Source: Pseudonocardia autotrophica
GTDB lineage: Bacteria > Actinomycetota > Actinomycetes > Mycobacteriales > Pseudonocardiaceae
Length of the DNA stretch: 64,000 bases
Direction of reading: 5' to 3'
Assembly: GCF_000717175.1 (NCBI RefSeq)
Contig: NZ_JNYD01000012.1
Location: forward strand, 245,305-309,304
The notes below the pieces were generated by a model. It saw only the letters and a list, made by a program, of their open reading frames with translations. It had not been told where the DNA came from and searched no databases. The number at the start of each line of letters is the position of its first letter. Within the stretch, counting starts at the first letter, position 1. Shown piece after piece: positions 16,912-25,094 of the stretch. A program made the position numbers and the translations under genes.

Positions 16912-18029
16912 GGCGCAGCCGGGACCCTCAGCCGCACCCGCCATCCGTCCTCCGTCGGTCCCGCGTCCAGCCGGGCGCCGACCAGCGCCGCCCGCTCGGC
17001 CATCCCGACCAGACCGTAGCCGCCGGCCCCGGGGTCGGGACGGGCGCCGGTCACGTCGGTGACCTCGAGCTCGACCTCCCCGCCCGCCGGCCGGAGCCGC
17101 ACCGTGACGGGGGCACCGGGGGCGTGCCTGCGGGCGTTGGACAGGGCCTCCTGCGTGGTCCGGACGAGGGTGTCGCGGGCCTCCGGGGAGACCGCCGGCA
17201 GGTCGTCGGCCAGGTCGAGGGTGGCACCGGGATGGTCGGCGGCGAGCACCCGCAGCGCGGTGGGCAGGTCGACGGGTCCGCTGCGCAGCGCGTGCACGGC
17301 CCGGCGCGCCTCGGCCAGGCCCTCGGTCGCGAGCCGCTGCGCCCGCTCCACCTGCGCGACGGTGTCCGCGGGCGCGCCGTCGCGATGCAGCATCAGCCGC
17401 GCACCCTGCAGCTGCACCGACAGCGCCGACAGCGAGTGCGCGAGGACGTCGTGCACGTCGCGGGCGATGCGCGCGCGTTCGGCCAGCGCCGCGGCCCGGG
17501 CGTGCTCCTCGGCGGCCCGGGTCTCCGCGGCGCGGGCGAGCTCGCGTTCCTCCGCGCGGCGGTGCGCGTCCCGCCGGCTCATCCCCAGCAGCAGCACGCT
17601 GGCCATCCCGAGCGTGACGAGCAGCGACTCCGTCAGCTCGCCGCGCGCGATCGTCAGCGCGAGGGCCAGGGCCACCGCGGCCGCGAGCGCGACGGCGGGG
17701 AGCCGGCCGAGCCGGGCCCCCGCGGCGCCGACGGCCACGAAGCAGAAGGCCACCGACACCGACCAGCTCCCGGCCAGGGCGGCCATGAGGCAGCCGCCGG
17801 CGGCCGTCGCGACGAGCCCGGCGGGGTCCCAGCCGGGGCGCCCGATGCGGGCCGCCGTGATCACCCAGCCGGCGCTCGCGAGCGCCGTGGCCGCCACCGC
17901 GAGCGGGGTCACGGGCAGCCGTGGGGTCCCGGCCCAGGCGGCGGCGACGATGATCGGCAGCCAGACCAGGGCCGCGGCCCGCCGCAGGACGGAGGGCCGC
18001 GACCCGGGTCCGGCCGCGTCGAGCATCAC
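16908..18029 (-). CDS. NarL-type sensor histidine kinase
   Basis: 373 residues. About five or six hydrophobic segments occupy residues 15-165, with hardly any extracytoplasmic domain, so the signal is probably sensed in or at the membrane. The HisKA_3 dimerisation motif RIARDVHDVLAHSLSAL has the phosphorylated His near residue 191, followed by an HATPase_c domain with ALSNARRHAPGAPVTV and GGYGLVGMAERAALVGA near the C-terminus. It overlaps both neighbours by four bases: the small membrane protein upstream and the LuxR regulator downstream. Confidence 0.92.
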   Translation of the reverse strand: MMLDAAGPGSRPSVLRRAAALVWLPIIVAAAWAGTPRLPVTPLAVAATALASAGWVITAARIGRPGWDPAGLVATAAGGCLMAALAGSWSVSVAFCFVAVGAAGARLGRLPAVALAAAVALALALTIARGELTESLLVTLGMASVLLLGMSRRDAHRRAEERELARAAETRAAEEHARAAALAERARIARDVHDVLAHSLSALSVQLQGARLMLHRDGAPADTVAQVERAQRLATEGLAEARRAVHALRSGPVDLPTALRVLAADHPGATLDLADDLPAVSPEARDTLVRTTQEALSNARRHAPGAPVTVRLRPAGGEVELEVTDVTGARPDPGAGGYGLVGMAERAALVGARLDAGPTEDGWRVRLRVPAAP

Positions 18030-18256
18030 CCCCCGATCCTCGCGCGCGGCGACCCGGCCCCGTCAACGCCGGCCGCCGCGGCGACCCGGGCGCGCAGCAC
18101 CAGCAGCGTCAGCACGCCGAGGACCGTCAGCACCAGCGGCACGAACATCGCACGCCGCGGTGTGGGCCGGTCGGTCAGCTGGCGGGCCACGACCAGCACG
18201 AGCAGCACCCCGACGAGCAGAGCGGTGACCAGCGGGTTCCCCGAGGCGAGGTCCAT
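18026..18256 (-). CDS. Small membrane protein preceding the two-component system
   Basis: 76 residues with two hydrophobic helices (about 7-25 and 38-56) and an Ala/Arg/Gly tail. Its stop overlaps the start of the histidine kinase gene (ATGA), so it is translated with the two-component system and may be an accessory sensor or modulator (inference). I do not recognise a named family. The ATG at 18256 was chosen because it is the first methionine giving a compact two-helix protein. Confidence 0.6.
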   Translation of the reverse strand: MDLASGNPLVTALLVGVLLVLVVARQLTDRPTPRRAMFVPLVLTVLGVLTLLVLRARVAAAAGVDGAGSPRARIGG

Positions 18257-18344
18257 GCCCCGGAGCGTGCTCCGGGGGCCGCCGCGGGTCGTCGATCCGC
18301 GGGTCGATCCCGGGTGGAGCGGCAGCTCCACCCGGGGGTGGAGG

Positions 18345-20096
18345 TCAGCCCGCGATCTCCGCCACGACCGGCGGGGCCTCCACCTCGGCCGTCGCCTCGC
18401 GGACGGAGCGGGCGATCGTCGGGTCGTCGAACGACGTGTCCTTGGCCTTCGCGACGAACTCGTGCCGCAGCCGGGCGTAGCCGAAACGGTCGTCGAACAT
18501 GTCCCGGCTCATCTCGGCGAGCTCCTGGACCCGGTAGGTCTCCAGCGGGCGGCGGAGCTCGTCGGCCTCCCGGGCGGCCTGCTTGGCGGCCAGGGCGGCG
18601 GCGTACCCGTCGCCGGTGGCGAGCCGGACCGCGTGCTCCACGACCTGCTCGTCGAAGGCCGTACGGTCGCCCTCGAGCACCTCGTCGACCAGGCCGGTGC
18701 GCAGCGCCTCGGCCGCGCCGACCGGCAGGCAGTCCCGGGTGAACCGGACGGCGTCGGCCATCCCGACCCGCCGCGGCAGCGCGTAGGTCCAGTACTCCGA
18801 GCCGGTCAGGCCCATGTTCCGGTAGTGCGGGTTGAGCACGGCGCCGCGGCGCAGCAGCACGGTGTCCGCGCCGAGCGCCATCATCACGCCGCCGGCGCCC
18901 GCCGGCCCGCCCACGGCGGTCACGACGAGCTGCGAGGTGCAGGTGAGCAGCTCGCGGCAGACGTCGTTGATCGCGTTGATGTTGCGCCAGCTCTCCACCG
19001 TCGCGTCGGGGCGGCCCTCGGCGACGTTGAGGTGGATGCCGTTGGAGAAGATCTCGCCGCCCTCGAAGACCAGGACCTTCGTGTCCTGGGCGGCCGCGTG
19101 CCGCAGCGCGGCGGCGACCCGGTGGCCCTGGCTCGCCGACATGGCGCCGTTGTAGAGATCGGCGCGCACCACGCCCACGCAGCCGTCCGGGCCGACGCGG
19201 CGGTAGCTGATCTCGCGGTAGCCGTCCGACGGACCGGTGGGCCGCTCGAGCGACTCCGGCACCTCGTCGAGGGCGCCCTCGAGGGCGCCGCCCAGCACGG
19301 TCGCGGCGGGCAGCTTCACCCCGCCCGGGATCCGGGCGTGCCCGATCCACACCGCGCCGTCGCCGGTGCGCACCAGGAGGGCGCCGTGCCGGCGCAGCGC
19401 GATCGAGCCGGGGGCGCCCGGGGTGGCGGAGCCGCGGTGGGCGTCGAACACCGACAGCGCGACGCCGGCGAGCTCCGAGCGCACGCCCGGCGCCCCGTCG
19501 CCCGCCCGCACGCGGCGCAGCACGTGGTCGGTCGGGTCCTCCCAGGAGAAGACCCGGTCGGTCTGCTTCATGGTCGGCCGGAGCCGCCCGATCACCGCGT
19601 CGCCGAAGGACTCCGCGGGCTGCGGCTCGAACGCCGGGTCCTGCGCCTTCGCCACGACCTCGCGCGCCAGCTCGACGGCGGCGTCGGCGACCGGTCCGTT
19701 GTAGACGGCGGACTTGCGCGGCGGCTCGGCCGGCATCGGGAAGGTCCGGTGGCCCCAGATCGGGCCGGCGTCCATCTCCTCGACGGCCTGCAGCGCGGTG
19801 ACACCCCACACCGGCTCCGCGTCCGTGATCGCCCAGTCGATCGACGACGGGCCGCGGTCGCCCAGCGGGCCCGGGTGGATCACCACGACCCGCTGACCCC
19901 GCCAGACGTCCTCGGGGACCCGCTCCTTGAGGAACGGGCAGAGCACCAGATCGGGTCGCGTGGTCTCGACGGCCTTGCGGATCGCGGCCTCGTCGTGCGC
20001 GAGGCGGACGTCGAGGTGGTGACCGTCCTCGCGGAGCTCCGTCCAGACGCGCTGGGTCAGCCCGTTGTAGGACGAACAGAGCAGCAGGATTCTCAC
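18345..20096 (-). CDS. hypX: HypX/HoxX-like hydrogenase maturation protein
   Basis: 583-residue fusion. The N-terminal formyl-THF-binding domain has HPGPLGDRGPSSIDWAI (74-90) and a formyltransferase C-domain; the C-terminal half is a crotonase-like domain with EGGEIFSNGIHLNV, AGAGGVMMALGAD, NPHYRNMGLTGSEYWTY and LPRRVG. These are the marks of HypX, which makes the CO ligand of [NiFe]-hydrogenase from formyl-tetrahydrofolate. No hydrogenase or other hyp gene is in the window, so it is an orphan here. GTG 20096 is used as start because the RILLLCSSYNG strand follows at once. A generic enoyl-CoA hydratase is the less specific alternative. Confidence 0.85.
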   Translation of the reverse strand: MRILLLCSSYNGLTQRVWTELREDGHHLDVRLAHDEAAIRKAVETTRPDLVLCPFLKERVPEDVWRGQRVVVIHPGPLGDRGPSSIDWAITDAEPVWGVTALQAVEEMDAGPIWGHRTFPMPAEPPRKSAVYNGPVADAAVELAREVVAKAQDPAFEPQPAESFGDAVIGRLRPTMKQTDRVFSWEDPTDHVLRRVRAGDGAPGVRSELAGVALSVFDAHRGSATPGAPGSIALRRHGALLVRTGDGAVWIGHARIPGGVKLPAATVLGGALEGALDEVPESLERPTGPSDGYREISYRRVGPDGCVGVVRADLYNGAMSASQGHRVAAALRHAAAQDTKVLVFEGGEIFSNGIHLNVAEGRPDATVESWRNINAINDVCRELLTCTSQLVVTAVGGPAGAGGVMMALGADTVLLRRGAVLNPHYRNMGLTGSEYWTYALPRRVGMADAVRFTRDCLPVGAAEALRTGLVDEVLEGDRTAFDEQVVEHAVRLATGDGYAAALAAKQAAREADELRRPLETYRVQELAEMSRDMFDDRFGYARLRHEFVAKAKDTSFDDPTIARSVREATAEVEAPPVVAEIAG

Positions 20097-20919
20097 GTAC
20101 TTCTCCGGGTGATCGACCAGTGGGGGAGCACTGCCGACCGGGCGCCACGCTGCACCGCGGTCTCCACGACCGCGCGCGGGTTGCCCCCCGGTGCTGCACG
20201 TGGACCGCAAGGCACGTTACCTCGGTCGTGCGGGTGATCGACTGGGCCGATCGGCCGAGAAGATCGACTCCGGGCGGAGGTACCCGACCCGCGAGCGAGA
20301 ACGTCGTCGCAGGTGGTCAGGGGTCCTGCGGGCCCGAGCTTCCGCACGCCGACACGCCGAAGTGGACGCGGTGAGTCGCCGAGCGGTCACCTCGGGTACC
20401 TCGACCGCTGCTCCGAAGAGGTGAATTCGCCGCGCTTCGGGGTCGTGTGCTCACTTGCGGTCGCCCTCCCGGCGTCCCGGTGCCGGACGCGTCCGAAGGG
20501 CCTATCGACCGCCTCCGCGGGCTCACAGGGAGGGCGGTCCAACGACCGTCCCGGACGTTCTCTCGCCGGATGAACCTCTTTCGCGGCGAGTGGTCGGCAG
20601 TCTGAGCCCGGCGGTCGCAACGGCCCCGGACCGGGCACCGCACTCTGCCGAACGGCGGTGTCCGGTTCACCTCGGACAGGGGCGAAAGGCCCGGATCCCG
20701 CGACGATCGGCAGTCCGCAACGGCGTTGACCGCCCGTTCGCACGCGATCGAGTCATGCCCGGGACACGCTCCGTGTACCTTCCGCCGTCGACGCGTGCGA
20801 AATCCGGCGGGGCCCCGACCCGAACGGATGACTGCCCGGACGGGCCCGGGGCCGAGAGTGAGCGGCCTGCCGGCGACGCGCGACGAGCTGGACGAAGCGA
20901 CGGAGAGGGTGGCCGACGA
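20097..20919. promoter_or_regulatory. Long divergent intergenic region between hypX and the conservon
   Basis: 823 bp without a convincing gene; frames crossing it lack the codon bias of the neighbours. It separates the minus-strand hypX from the plus-strand cvnA and should carry both promoters. The motif TCGGCAGTC followed closely by GCAACGG appears at about 20595-20622 and again at about 20708-20728. No terminator, riboswitch or tRNA was recognised. Confidence 0.4.
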
Positions 20920-23322
20920 ATGACGAGGCTGCTGGACTGGCTGCCACGCGGCAACACGCTCGACGAGGCGTCGTTCCGCAGGCGGCATCTTCTGCTGCAG
21001 TGGGTCCTGGCGGCCCACATCCCCGTGCTGTTCCTGTTCGGGTGGCTGCTCGGCAACCCGCTGGGGCTGGTGCTCGGGGCCGCCATCGCGCCCGTCGTCG
21101 TACTGCTGGTGGTCGGGCACTTCGTGACGCAGCGGCGCGTCGCGTCCTCGTGCGTCAGTGCCGGGCTGGTGTGGTGCTCCATCGCGCTCGTGGCCGTCAC
21201 GCACGGCACGATCGAGTCGCACTTCCACTTCTTCATCATCATCGGCTTCATCGCGCTGTACCAGGACTGGGTGCCGTTCCTCTGGAACATCCTGCTCACC
21301 GGCGTCTCGCACGGGATCGGGACGATCTTCTACCCGACGTTGATCTTCAACCACCCCGCGGCGCAGCGTGACCCGTGGCTGTGGGGCGGCATCCACGCCG
21401 GCGCGGTACTGCTGGCCTGTGTCGGCATGGTGATCTTCTGGCGGATCACCGAGGACGAGCAGCACGAGAAGGAGGAGCTCGGCCGCGAGCTCGTCCGCGC
21501 CGACGCCGAGATCGGCCGCCGGCAGTTCACCTCGGACATGCTGGTCAACCTGGCCCGCCGCAACCAGTCGATGCTCTACCGGCAGCTGGACATCATCAAC
21601 CAGCTCGAGGAGAAGGAGCAGGACCCCGACGCGCTCGCCGAGCTGTTCAAGCTCGACCACCTCGCCACCCGCGTCCGCCGCAACGCCGAGAGCCTGCTCG
21701 TCCTCTCCGGCGAGCAGCCGCCCCGCGTCTGGTCGGCGCCCGTGTCGATGCGCGACGTCGTGCGCGCGGCGATCGCCGAGACCGAGGACCTCGAGCGGGT
21801 CGAGTTCTCCGTCGACGACCGGATCGCGGTCGCCGGCCACAGCGTCGCCGACCTGACCCACCTGCTGGCCGAGCTCACCGAGAACGCCGTCCGCTTCTCC
21901 CCGCCGGACACCGCCGTGACGATCCGGAGCCGCCCCCAGCGGGCCGAGATCGGCGGCCAGATCCTGACGATCGAGGACTGGGGCGTCGGCATGCCCGACG
22001 ACGAGCTGGCCGCGGCCAACGAGCTGCTCATCCGGCCCCGCGAGGTCGACCTCTCGGTGTCGCAGCGGCTGGGCTTCCACGTGGTCGCGCGGCTCGCGGC
22101 GCGGCACGGCATCGAGGTGTCGCTGTCCACCACGCCGGGCTCCGGGTTGACCGCCGTCGTGGTCCTCCCCGCGGCGCTCTTCGTGTCCGACCCGCAGGCC
22201 GGGCCGCACGCCGGGATCGGCAGCGGGCCGGAGCAGACCCGCCGGGCCACCGCGGTGCACGAGCAGCCGCCGGCCGAGCACGCCCGCCGCGCCCAGGCCA
22301 CCGCGACCGCCGAGCGCAGCCCGCTCCCCGGCATCGCGGCCGCCACCGCCCCGGCCTGGACCCCGCCGGCCCCCGCGACCCCGCAGGACCGGCCGACCCC
22401 CGTCGCGCGCCGGGCCCCGGCCGCGTCGGCGACCCCGCCGGCCTCGCCCGCCACCCCGGCGGCGCTGCCGGTCACCCGGTCCGCGCCGATCCCGGCCGTG
22501 CCGGGCGGCAACTGGTCGGGCTGGTGGGACCCGGCGCCCGCCGACCGTGTCCCCGGCCCGGTCGGGGACGACCGGTCCGGCCGGAACGGCACCGGCCACG
22601 CGGCCAACGGGCTCAACGGGCTCAACGGCCACGGCCCGAACGGCGCCGGCCACAACGGGCACGGCCTCGGTGGCAACGGGGGTTCCCACGGCAGTGCCAA
22701 CGGGAACGGGGCCCACGGCCTCGGTGTCAACGGGAACGGTGTCAACGGGAACGGCGCCCACGGCCTCGGGCAGGGCACCGTCGGCCACAACGGCACCGGC
22801 AGGAACGGTCACGCCCTCCTCGGGGGCGACGGCGCCACCTCCGCCGGCCCGACCCCCGACGCCCGCGCGAACGGCACCGACGGGCACGCAGGGCACGCGA
22901 ACGGGAACGGCGCCGACGGCCACGAGCCGGACCGCGCCACCGACCGCGCCACCGAGCGGACCGACGGCGCCACCGACCGCGCCGGCGACACGGACGGCAC
23001 CGACACCACCCGGGTCCCGATCCCGACCCCCCGCCCGGCGCCGGCTGAGGGCCTCCGGCCCCCGGCCACCGGCTCCAGCGGGCTGCGGCGCCGCGTCCCG
23101 CAGGCGTCGCTCGCCCCCGAGCTGCGCGGTGGCACGGCCGAGCCCGTCGCCCCGGCGGCGCCCGCCGCCCCGGCCGGGCCCAGCGCCGATGCCGCCCAGG
23201 CCCTGTCCCGCTACCAGGCCAGCCGGCAGGCCGCCCAGGCCGTCGCCGACCAGGGCCTCGACGGGACCGGGATGCACGACCAGCACGACCAGCACATCAC
23301 CGACAGGAGGACCAACCCGTGA
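20920..23322 (+). CDS. cvnA: Conservon sensor histidine kinase-like protein CvnA with long Asn/Gly-rich tail
   Basis: 800 residues. Five or six membrane helices (about 25-185), a charged linker, the NLARRNQSMLYRQLD and FKLDHLATRVRRNAESLLVL segments typical of the conservon kinases, and an HATPase_c domain (ELTENAVRFSPP near 318, WGVGMPDDE near 354, a GLGFHVVARLA-like motif). From about residue 430 the protein is disordered: Ala/Pro-rich, then an Asn-Gly-rich repeat region (about 562-632), then Asp/Thr/Arg. CvnA proteins work with CvnB-D in a G-protein-like signalling complex at the membrane. The ATG at 20920 follows GGAGAGGG at a workable distance. The stop overlaps the cvnB start (GTGA). Confidence 0.92.
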   Translation: MTRLLDWLPRGNTLDEASFRRRHLLLQWVLAAHIPVLFLFGWLLGNPLGLVLGAAIAPVVVLLVVGHFVTQRRVASSCVSAGLVWCSIALVAVTHGTIESHFHFFIIIGFIALYQDWVPFLWNILLTGVSHGIGTIFYPTLIFNHPAAQRDPWLWGGIHAGAVLLACVGMVIFWRITEDEQHEKEELGRELVRADAEIGRRQFTSDMLVNLARRNQSMLYRQLDIINQLEEKEQDPDALAELFKLDHLATRVRRNAESLLVLSGEQPPRVWSAPVSMRDVVRAAIAETEDLERVEFSVDDRIAVAGHSVADLTHLLAELTENAVRFSPPDTAVTIRSRPQRAEIGGQILTIEDWGVGMPDDELAAANELLIRPREVDLSVSQRLGFHVVARLAARHGIEVSLSTTPGSGLTAVVVLPAALFVSDPQAGPHAGIGSGPEQTRRATAVHEQPPAEHARRAQATATAERSPLPGIAAATAPAWTPPAPATPQDRPTPVARRAPAASATPPASPATPAALPVTRSAPIPAVPGGNWSGWWDPAPADRVPGPVGDDRSGRNGTGHAANGLNGLNGHGPNGAGHNGHGLGGNGGSHGSANGNGAHGLGVNGNGVNGNGAHGLGQGTVGHNGTGRNGHALLGGDGATSAGPTPDARANGTDGHAGHANGNGADGHEPDRATDRATERTDGATDRAGDTDGTDTTRVPIPTPRPAPAEGLRPPATGSSGLRRRVPQASLAPELRGGTAEPVAPAAPAAPAGPSADAAQALSRYQASRQAAQAVADQGLDGTGMHDQHDQHITDRRTNP
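22606..22815. repeat. Asn-Gly coding repeat in cvnA
   Basis: Low-complexity stretch built on AACGG(C/G) units coding for Asn-Gly. A 30-nt block coding NGNGAHGLG(V/Q) occurs twice with a 15-nt NGNGV block between them (about 22698-22770). Reading frame is maintained throughout, so this is part of the protein, not a pseudogene signal; such tracts are prone to length change. Confidence 0.75.
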
Positions 23323-23720
23323 GCACGTCGACCGGCCGGCTGGACTGGCTGCTCGTGGAGTTCACCCGGGACGTCCCGGGCGTCGTCAACGCCGTCGTCG
23401 TCTCCGGCGACGGGCTGCGCCTCGCCTCCTCGCCGGGTGTCGGCGAGGCCCTCGGCGACCAGCTGTCCGCCGCGGCCTCCGGCCTGGTGAGCCTGGCCAA
23501 CGGGACCGCCCAGCTGCTGGGCTCCGGTGCGGTGAGCCAGACCATCCTCGAGATGGAGGGCGGCTACCTGTTCGTCACCGCCGTCAGCCGCGGGGCGACG
23601 CTCGCCGTCCACGCCGAGCGCGCCTGCGACATCGGCATGATCGGCTACGAGATGACCCTGCTGGCGTCGCGGGTCGGCCACGCGCTGACCCCGGCGCCAC
23701 GCACCCCGGCGGGCCGCTGA
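23319..23720 (+). CDS. cvnB: Roadblock/LC7 domain protein CvnB
   Basis: 133 residues, almost entirely a roadblock/LC7 fold: LDWLLVEFTRDVPGVVNAVVVSGDGLRLASS, then the GDQLSAAASGLVSLANG helix and the LEMEGGYLFVTAVSRGATLAV strands. In conservons and the related MglAB-like systems this protein binds or regulates the small GTPase (CvnD). GTG start inside the cvnA stop (GTGA overlap) indicates coupled translation. Confidence 0.95.
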   Translation: MSTSTGRLDWLLVEFTRDVPGVVNAVVVSGDGLRLASSPGVGEALGDQLSAAASGLVSLANGTAQLLGSGAVSQTILEMEGGYLFVTAVSRGATLAVHAERACDIGMIGYEMTLLASRVGHALTPAPRTPAGR

Positions 23721-23721
23721 G

Positions 23722-24105
23722 GTGCGGGACGGAACGGCGGACGACCAGCCCGTCAGACGGGCGGGCCGGGTCGTCCCGGTCTACGCGGTCACCGGCGGGC
23801 GGACCCGCTCGGCCGGCAAGGAGCTGCCCGTCGAGGCGCTCGTGACGGTCACGCACTCGGGCCGGCACGCGGCCGACCTGCAGCTGGAGTACCGGACGAT
23901 CCTCGGCCTCGCCGCGGCCCCGGTCTCGCTGGTCGAGATCGGTGCGGCCCTGCAGGTGCCGGTGGGCGTGGCCCGGGTGCTGGTCGGCGACCTCGCCGAC
24001 GCCGGCTACGTCGCGGTGCACCTGCCGCAGGTCGGGGGCGACGGTGCCCCCGGCCCCGAGATCCTGGAGAGACTGTTGGAGGGGCTCCGTGCGCGATCGG
24101 CGTGA
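23722..24105 (+). CDS. cvnC: DUF742 protein CvnC
   Basis: 127 residues of the DUF742 family: N-terminal PVYAVTGGRTRS, then LPVEALVTVT and a winged-helix-like region with EYRTILGLAAAPVSLVEIGAALQVPVGVARVLVGDLADAGYVAV. It may bind DNA or partner proteins in the conservon complex; the exact role is unknown. Starts (GTG) one base after the cvnB stop, and its 3' end overlaps cvnD by 17 bp. Confidence 0.93.
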   Translation: MRDGTADDQPVRRAGRVVPVYAVTGGRTRSAGKELPVEALVTVTHSGRHAADLQLEYRTILGLAAAPVSLVEIGAALQVPVGVARVLVGDLADAGYVAVHLPQVGGDGAPGPEILERLLEGLRARSA

Positions 24106-24655
24106 GCTGTACCCGCTGAAGATCCTCGTGGCCGGTGGCTTCGGGGTGGGCAAGACGACCTTCGTGCGGTCGTTGTCGGAGATCCCCCCGCTGCTCACCG
24201 AGCAGGCGATGACCTCCGCGTCGGTCGGCGTCGACGACACCGTCGCCGTGCCGGACAAGACCACGACCACGGTCGCGATGGACTTCGGACGCATCACGGT
24301 CGACGAGTCGCTGATCCTGTACCTGTTCGGCACGCCCGGGCAGTCCCGGTTCTGGTTCATGTGGGACGAGCTGGCGCGCGGCTCCGTCGGCGCAGTCGTC
24401 CTGGTCGACCTGCGCCGGGTCGACGAGTGCTTCCCGGCGATCGACTACTTCGAGGACCGGCGGATCCCGTACGTCATCGGGGTCAACCGGTTCCCGGGCT
24501 CGGACGCGCACTCCGAGGACGACGTGCGCGACGCGCTCGCGCTCGCACCGGAGACTCCGGTGCTGTGGATGGACGCCCGCGAGGCCGACTCGAGTCTCCG
24601 GTCGCTGGTGGCGCTGGTCGAGCACGCGCTGTCGCGCACGGCCGTCGCGGGCTGA
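24089..24655 (+). CDS. cvnD: Conservon small GTPase CvnD
   Basis: 188 residues. P-loop GGFGVGKTT (16-24), switch/G3-like LYLFGTPGQSRFWFMWDEL with the usual DxxG replaced by F-GTPG as in this family, and the base-recognition-like GVNRFPG in place of NKxD. It is the GTP/ATP-binding switch of the conservon. GTG 24089 was chosen because TTGGAGGGG at 24076-24084 is a good ribosome site. No P450 gene (cvnE) follows; a strong terminator lies 56 bp downstream. Confidence 0.93.
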   Translation: MRDRRELYPLKILVAGGFGVGKTTFVRSLSEIPPLLTEQAMTSASVGVDDTVAVPDKTTTTVAMDFGRITVDESLILYLFGTPGQSRFWFMWDELARGSVGAVVLVDLRRVDECFPAIDYFEDRRIPYVIGVNRFPGSDAHSEDDVRDALALAPETPVLWMDAREADSSLRSLVALVEHALSRTAVAG

Positions 24656-24710
24656 CGCGCCGGGATCCTCCGGCGCGCGTCTTCATCACGGACCCCGCTC
24701 CTCGGCGACA

Positions 24711-24738
24711 GGGCTCCCACCCGCTCGGGTGGGAGCCC
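24711..24738. terminator. Strong hairpin between cvnD and accE
   Basis: Perfect 13-bp arms GGGCTCCCACCCG / CGGGTGGGAGCCC with a 2-nt loop, followed on the plus strand by the T-containing stretch GTCGTCGTTCTC. It lies between two convergent genes (cvnD stop 24655, accE stop 24796) and is a probable bidirectional terminator. Confidence 0.8.
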
Positions 24739-24795
24739 GTCGTCGTTCTCGGGGCCTTCCGGGTCCGTGCTCGGCTGGTCCGTACCGGGGGAGGA

Positions 24796-25035
24796 TCAGC
24801 GGGGCAGCACCGAGGCGCGCCAGGCGCCCGGGCCGACGTCGAGCGGCCGGCGCACCCGGTCCGCCGGGTTCGACCACAGGTCGCGCGCCTTCGGCGGCGG
24901 GGTGTCGCCACCGCTCGCGGCCGCCGCGAGGACCACGGTCAGCGCCGCCAGCTCCTCGGGCGTCGGGTCACCCTTGACGACCCGGAAGAGCGCGCGGCGC
25001 TCCTCCGGGGTCTTCTCCTCGACGTTCTCGCTCAT
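24796..25035 (-). CDS. accE: Acyl-CoA carboxylase epsilon subunit
   Basis: 79 residues. The core FRVVKGDPTPEELAALTVVLAAAA followed by a short Trp-containing C-terminus (DLWSNPADRVRR...GAWRASVLPR) is the signature of the actinobacterial epsilon subunit that binds and activates the AccA3-AccD5 complex. The gene begins 55 bp after accD5 on the same strand, but a GTGAGTG-family hairpin lies between them. Orthologue of Rv3281 (accE5). Confidence 0.92.
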   Translation of the reverse strand: MSENVEEKTPEERRALFRVVKGDPTPEELAALTVVLAAAASGGDTPPPKARDLWSNPADRVRRPLDVGPGAWRASVLPR

Positions 25036-25054
25036 CCCCGCACCTCTCCGCCTC

Positions 25055-25094
25055 GTGAGTGCCGACGGTCGCCCTGGCGACGATCGCCACTCAC
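25055..25094. terminator. GTGAGTG-family hairpin containing the accD5 stop codon
   Basis: Imperfect hairpin with GTGAGTG / CACTCAC outer arms, GGTCGCC-type inner pairing and a CT loop; three mismatches break the stem. The minus-strand TGA stop codon of accD5 is formed by the outer arm. It lies within the accD5-accE unit, so it could attenuate accE expression or protect the accD5 mRNA end. Confidence 0.65.

Noticed and set aside
20317..23295. Very long minus-strand frame antisense to cvnA
   Set aside because: Composition effect; repeats of Gly/Arg/Val without domains, while the plus strand encodes the conservon kinase.
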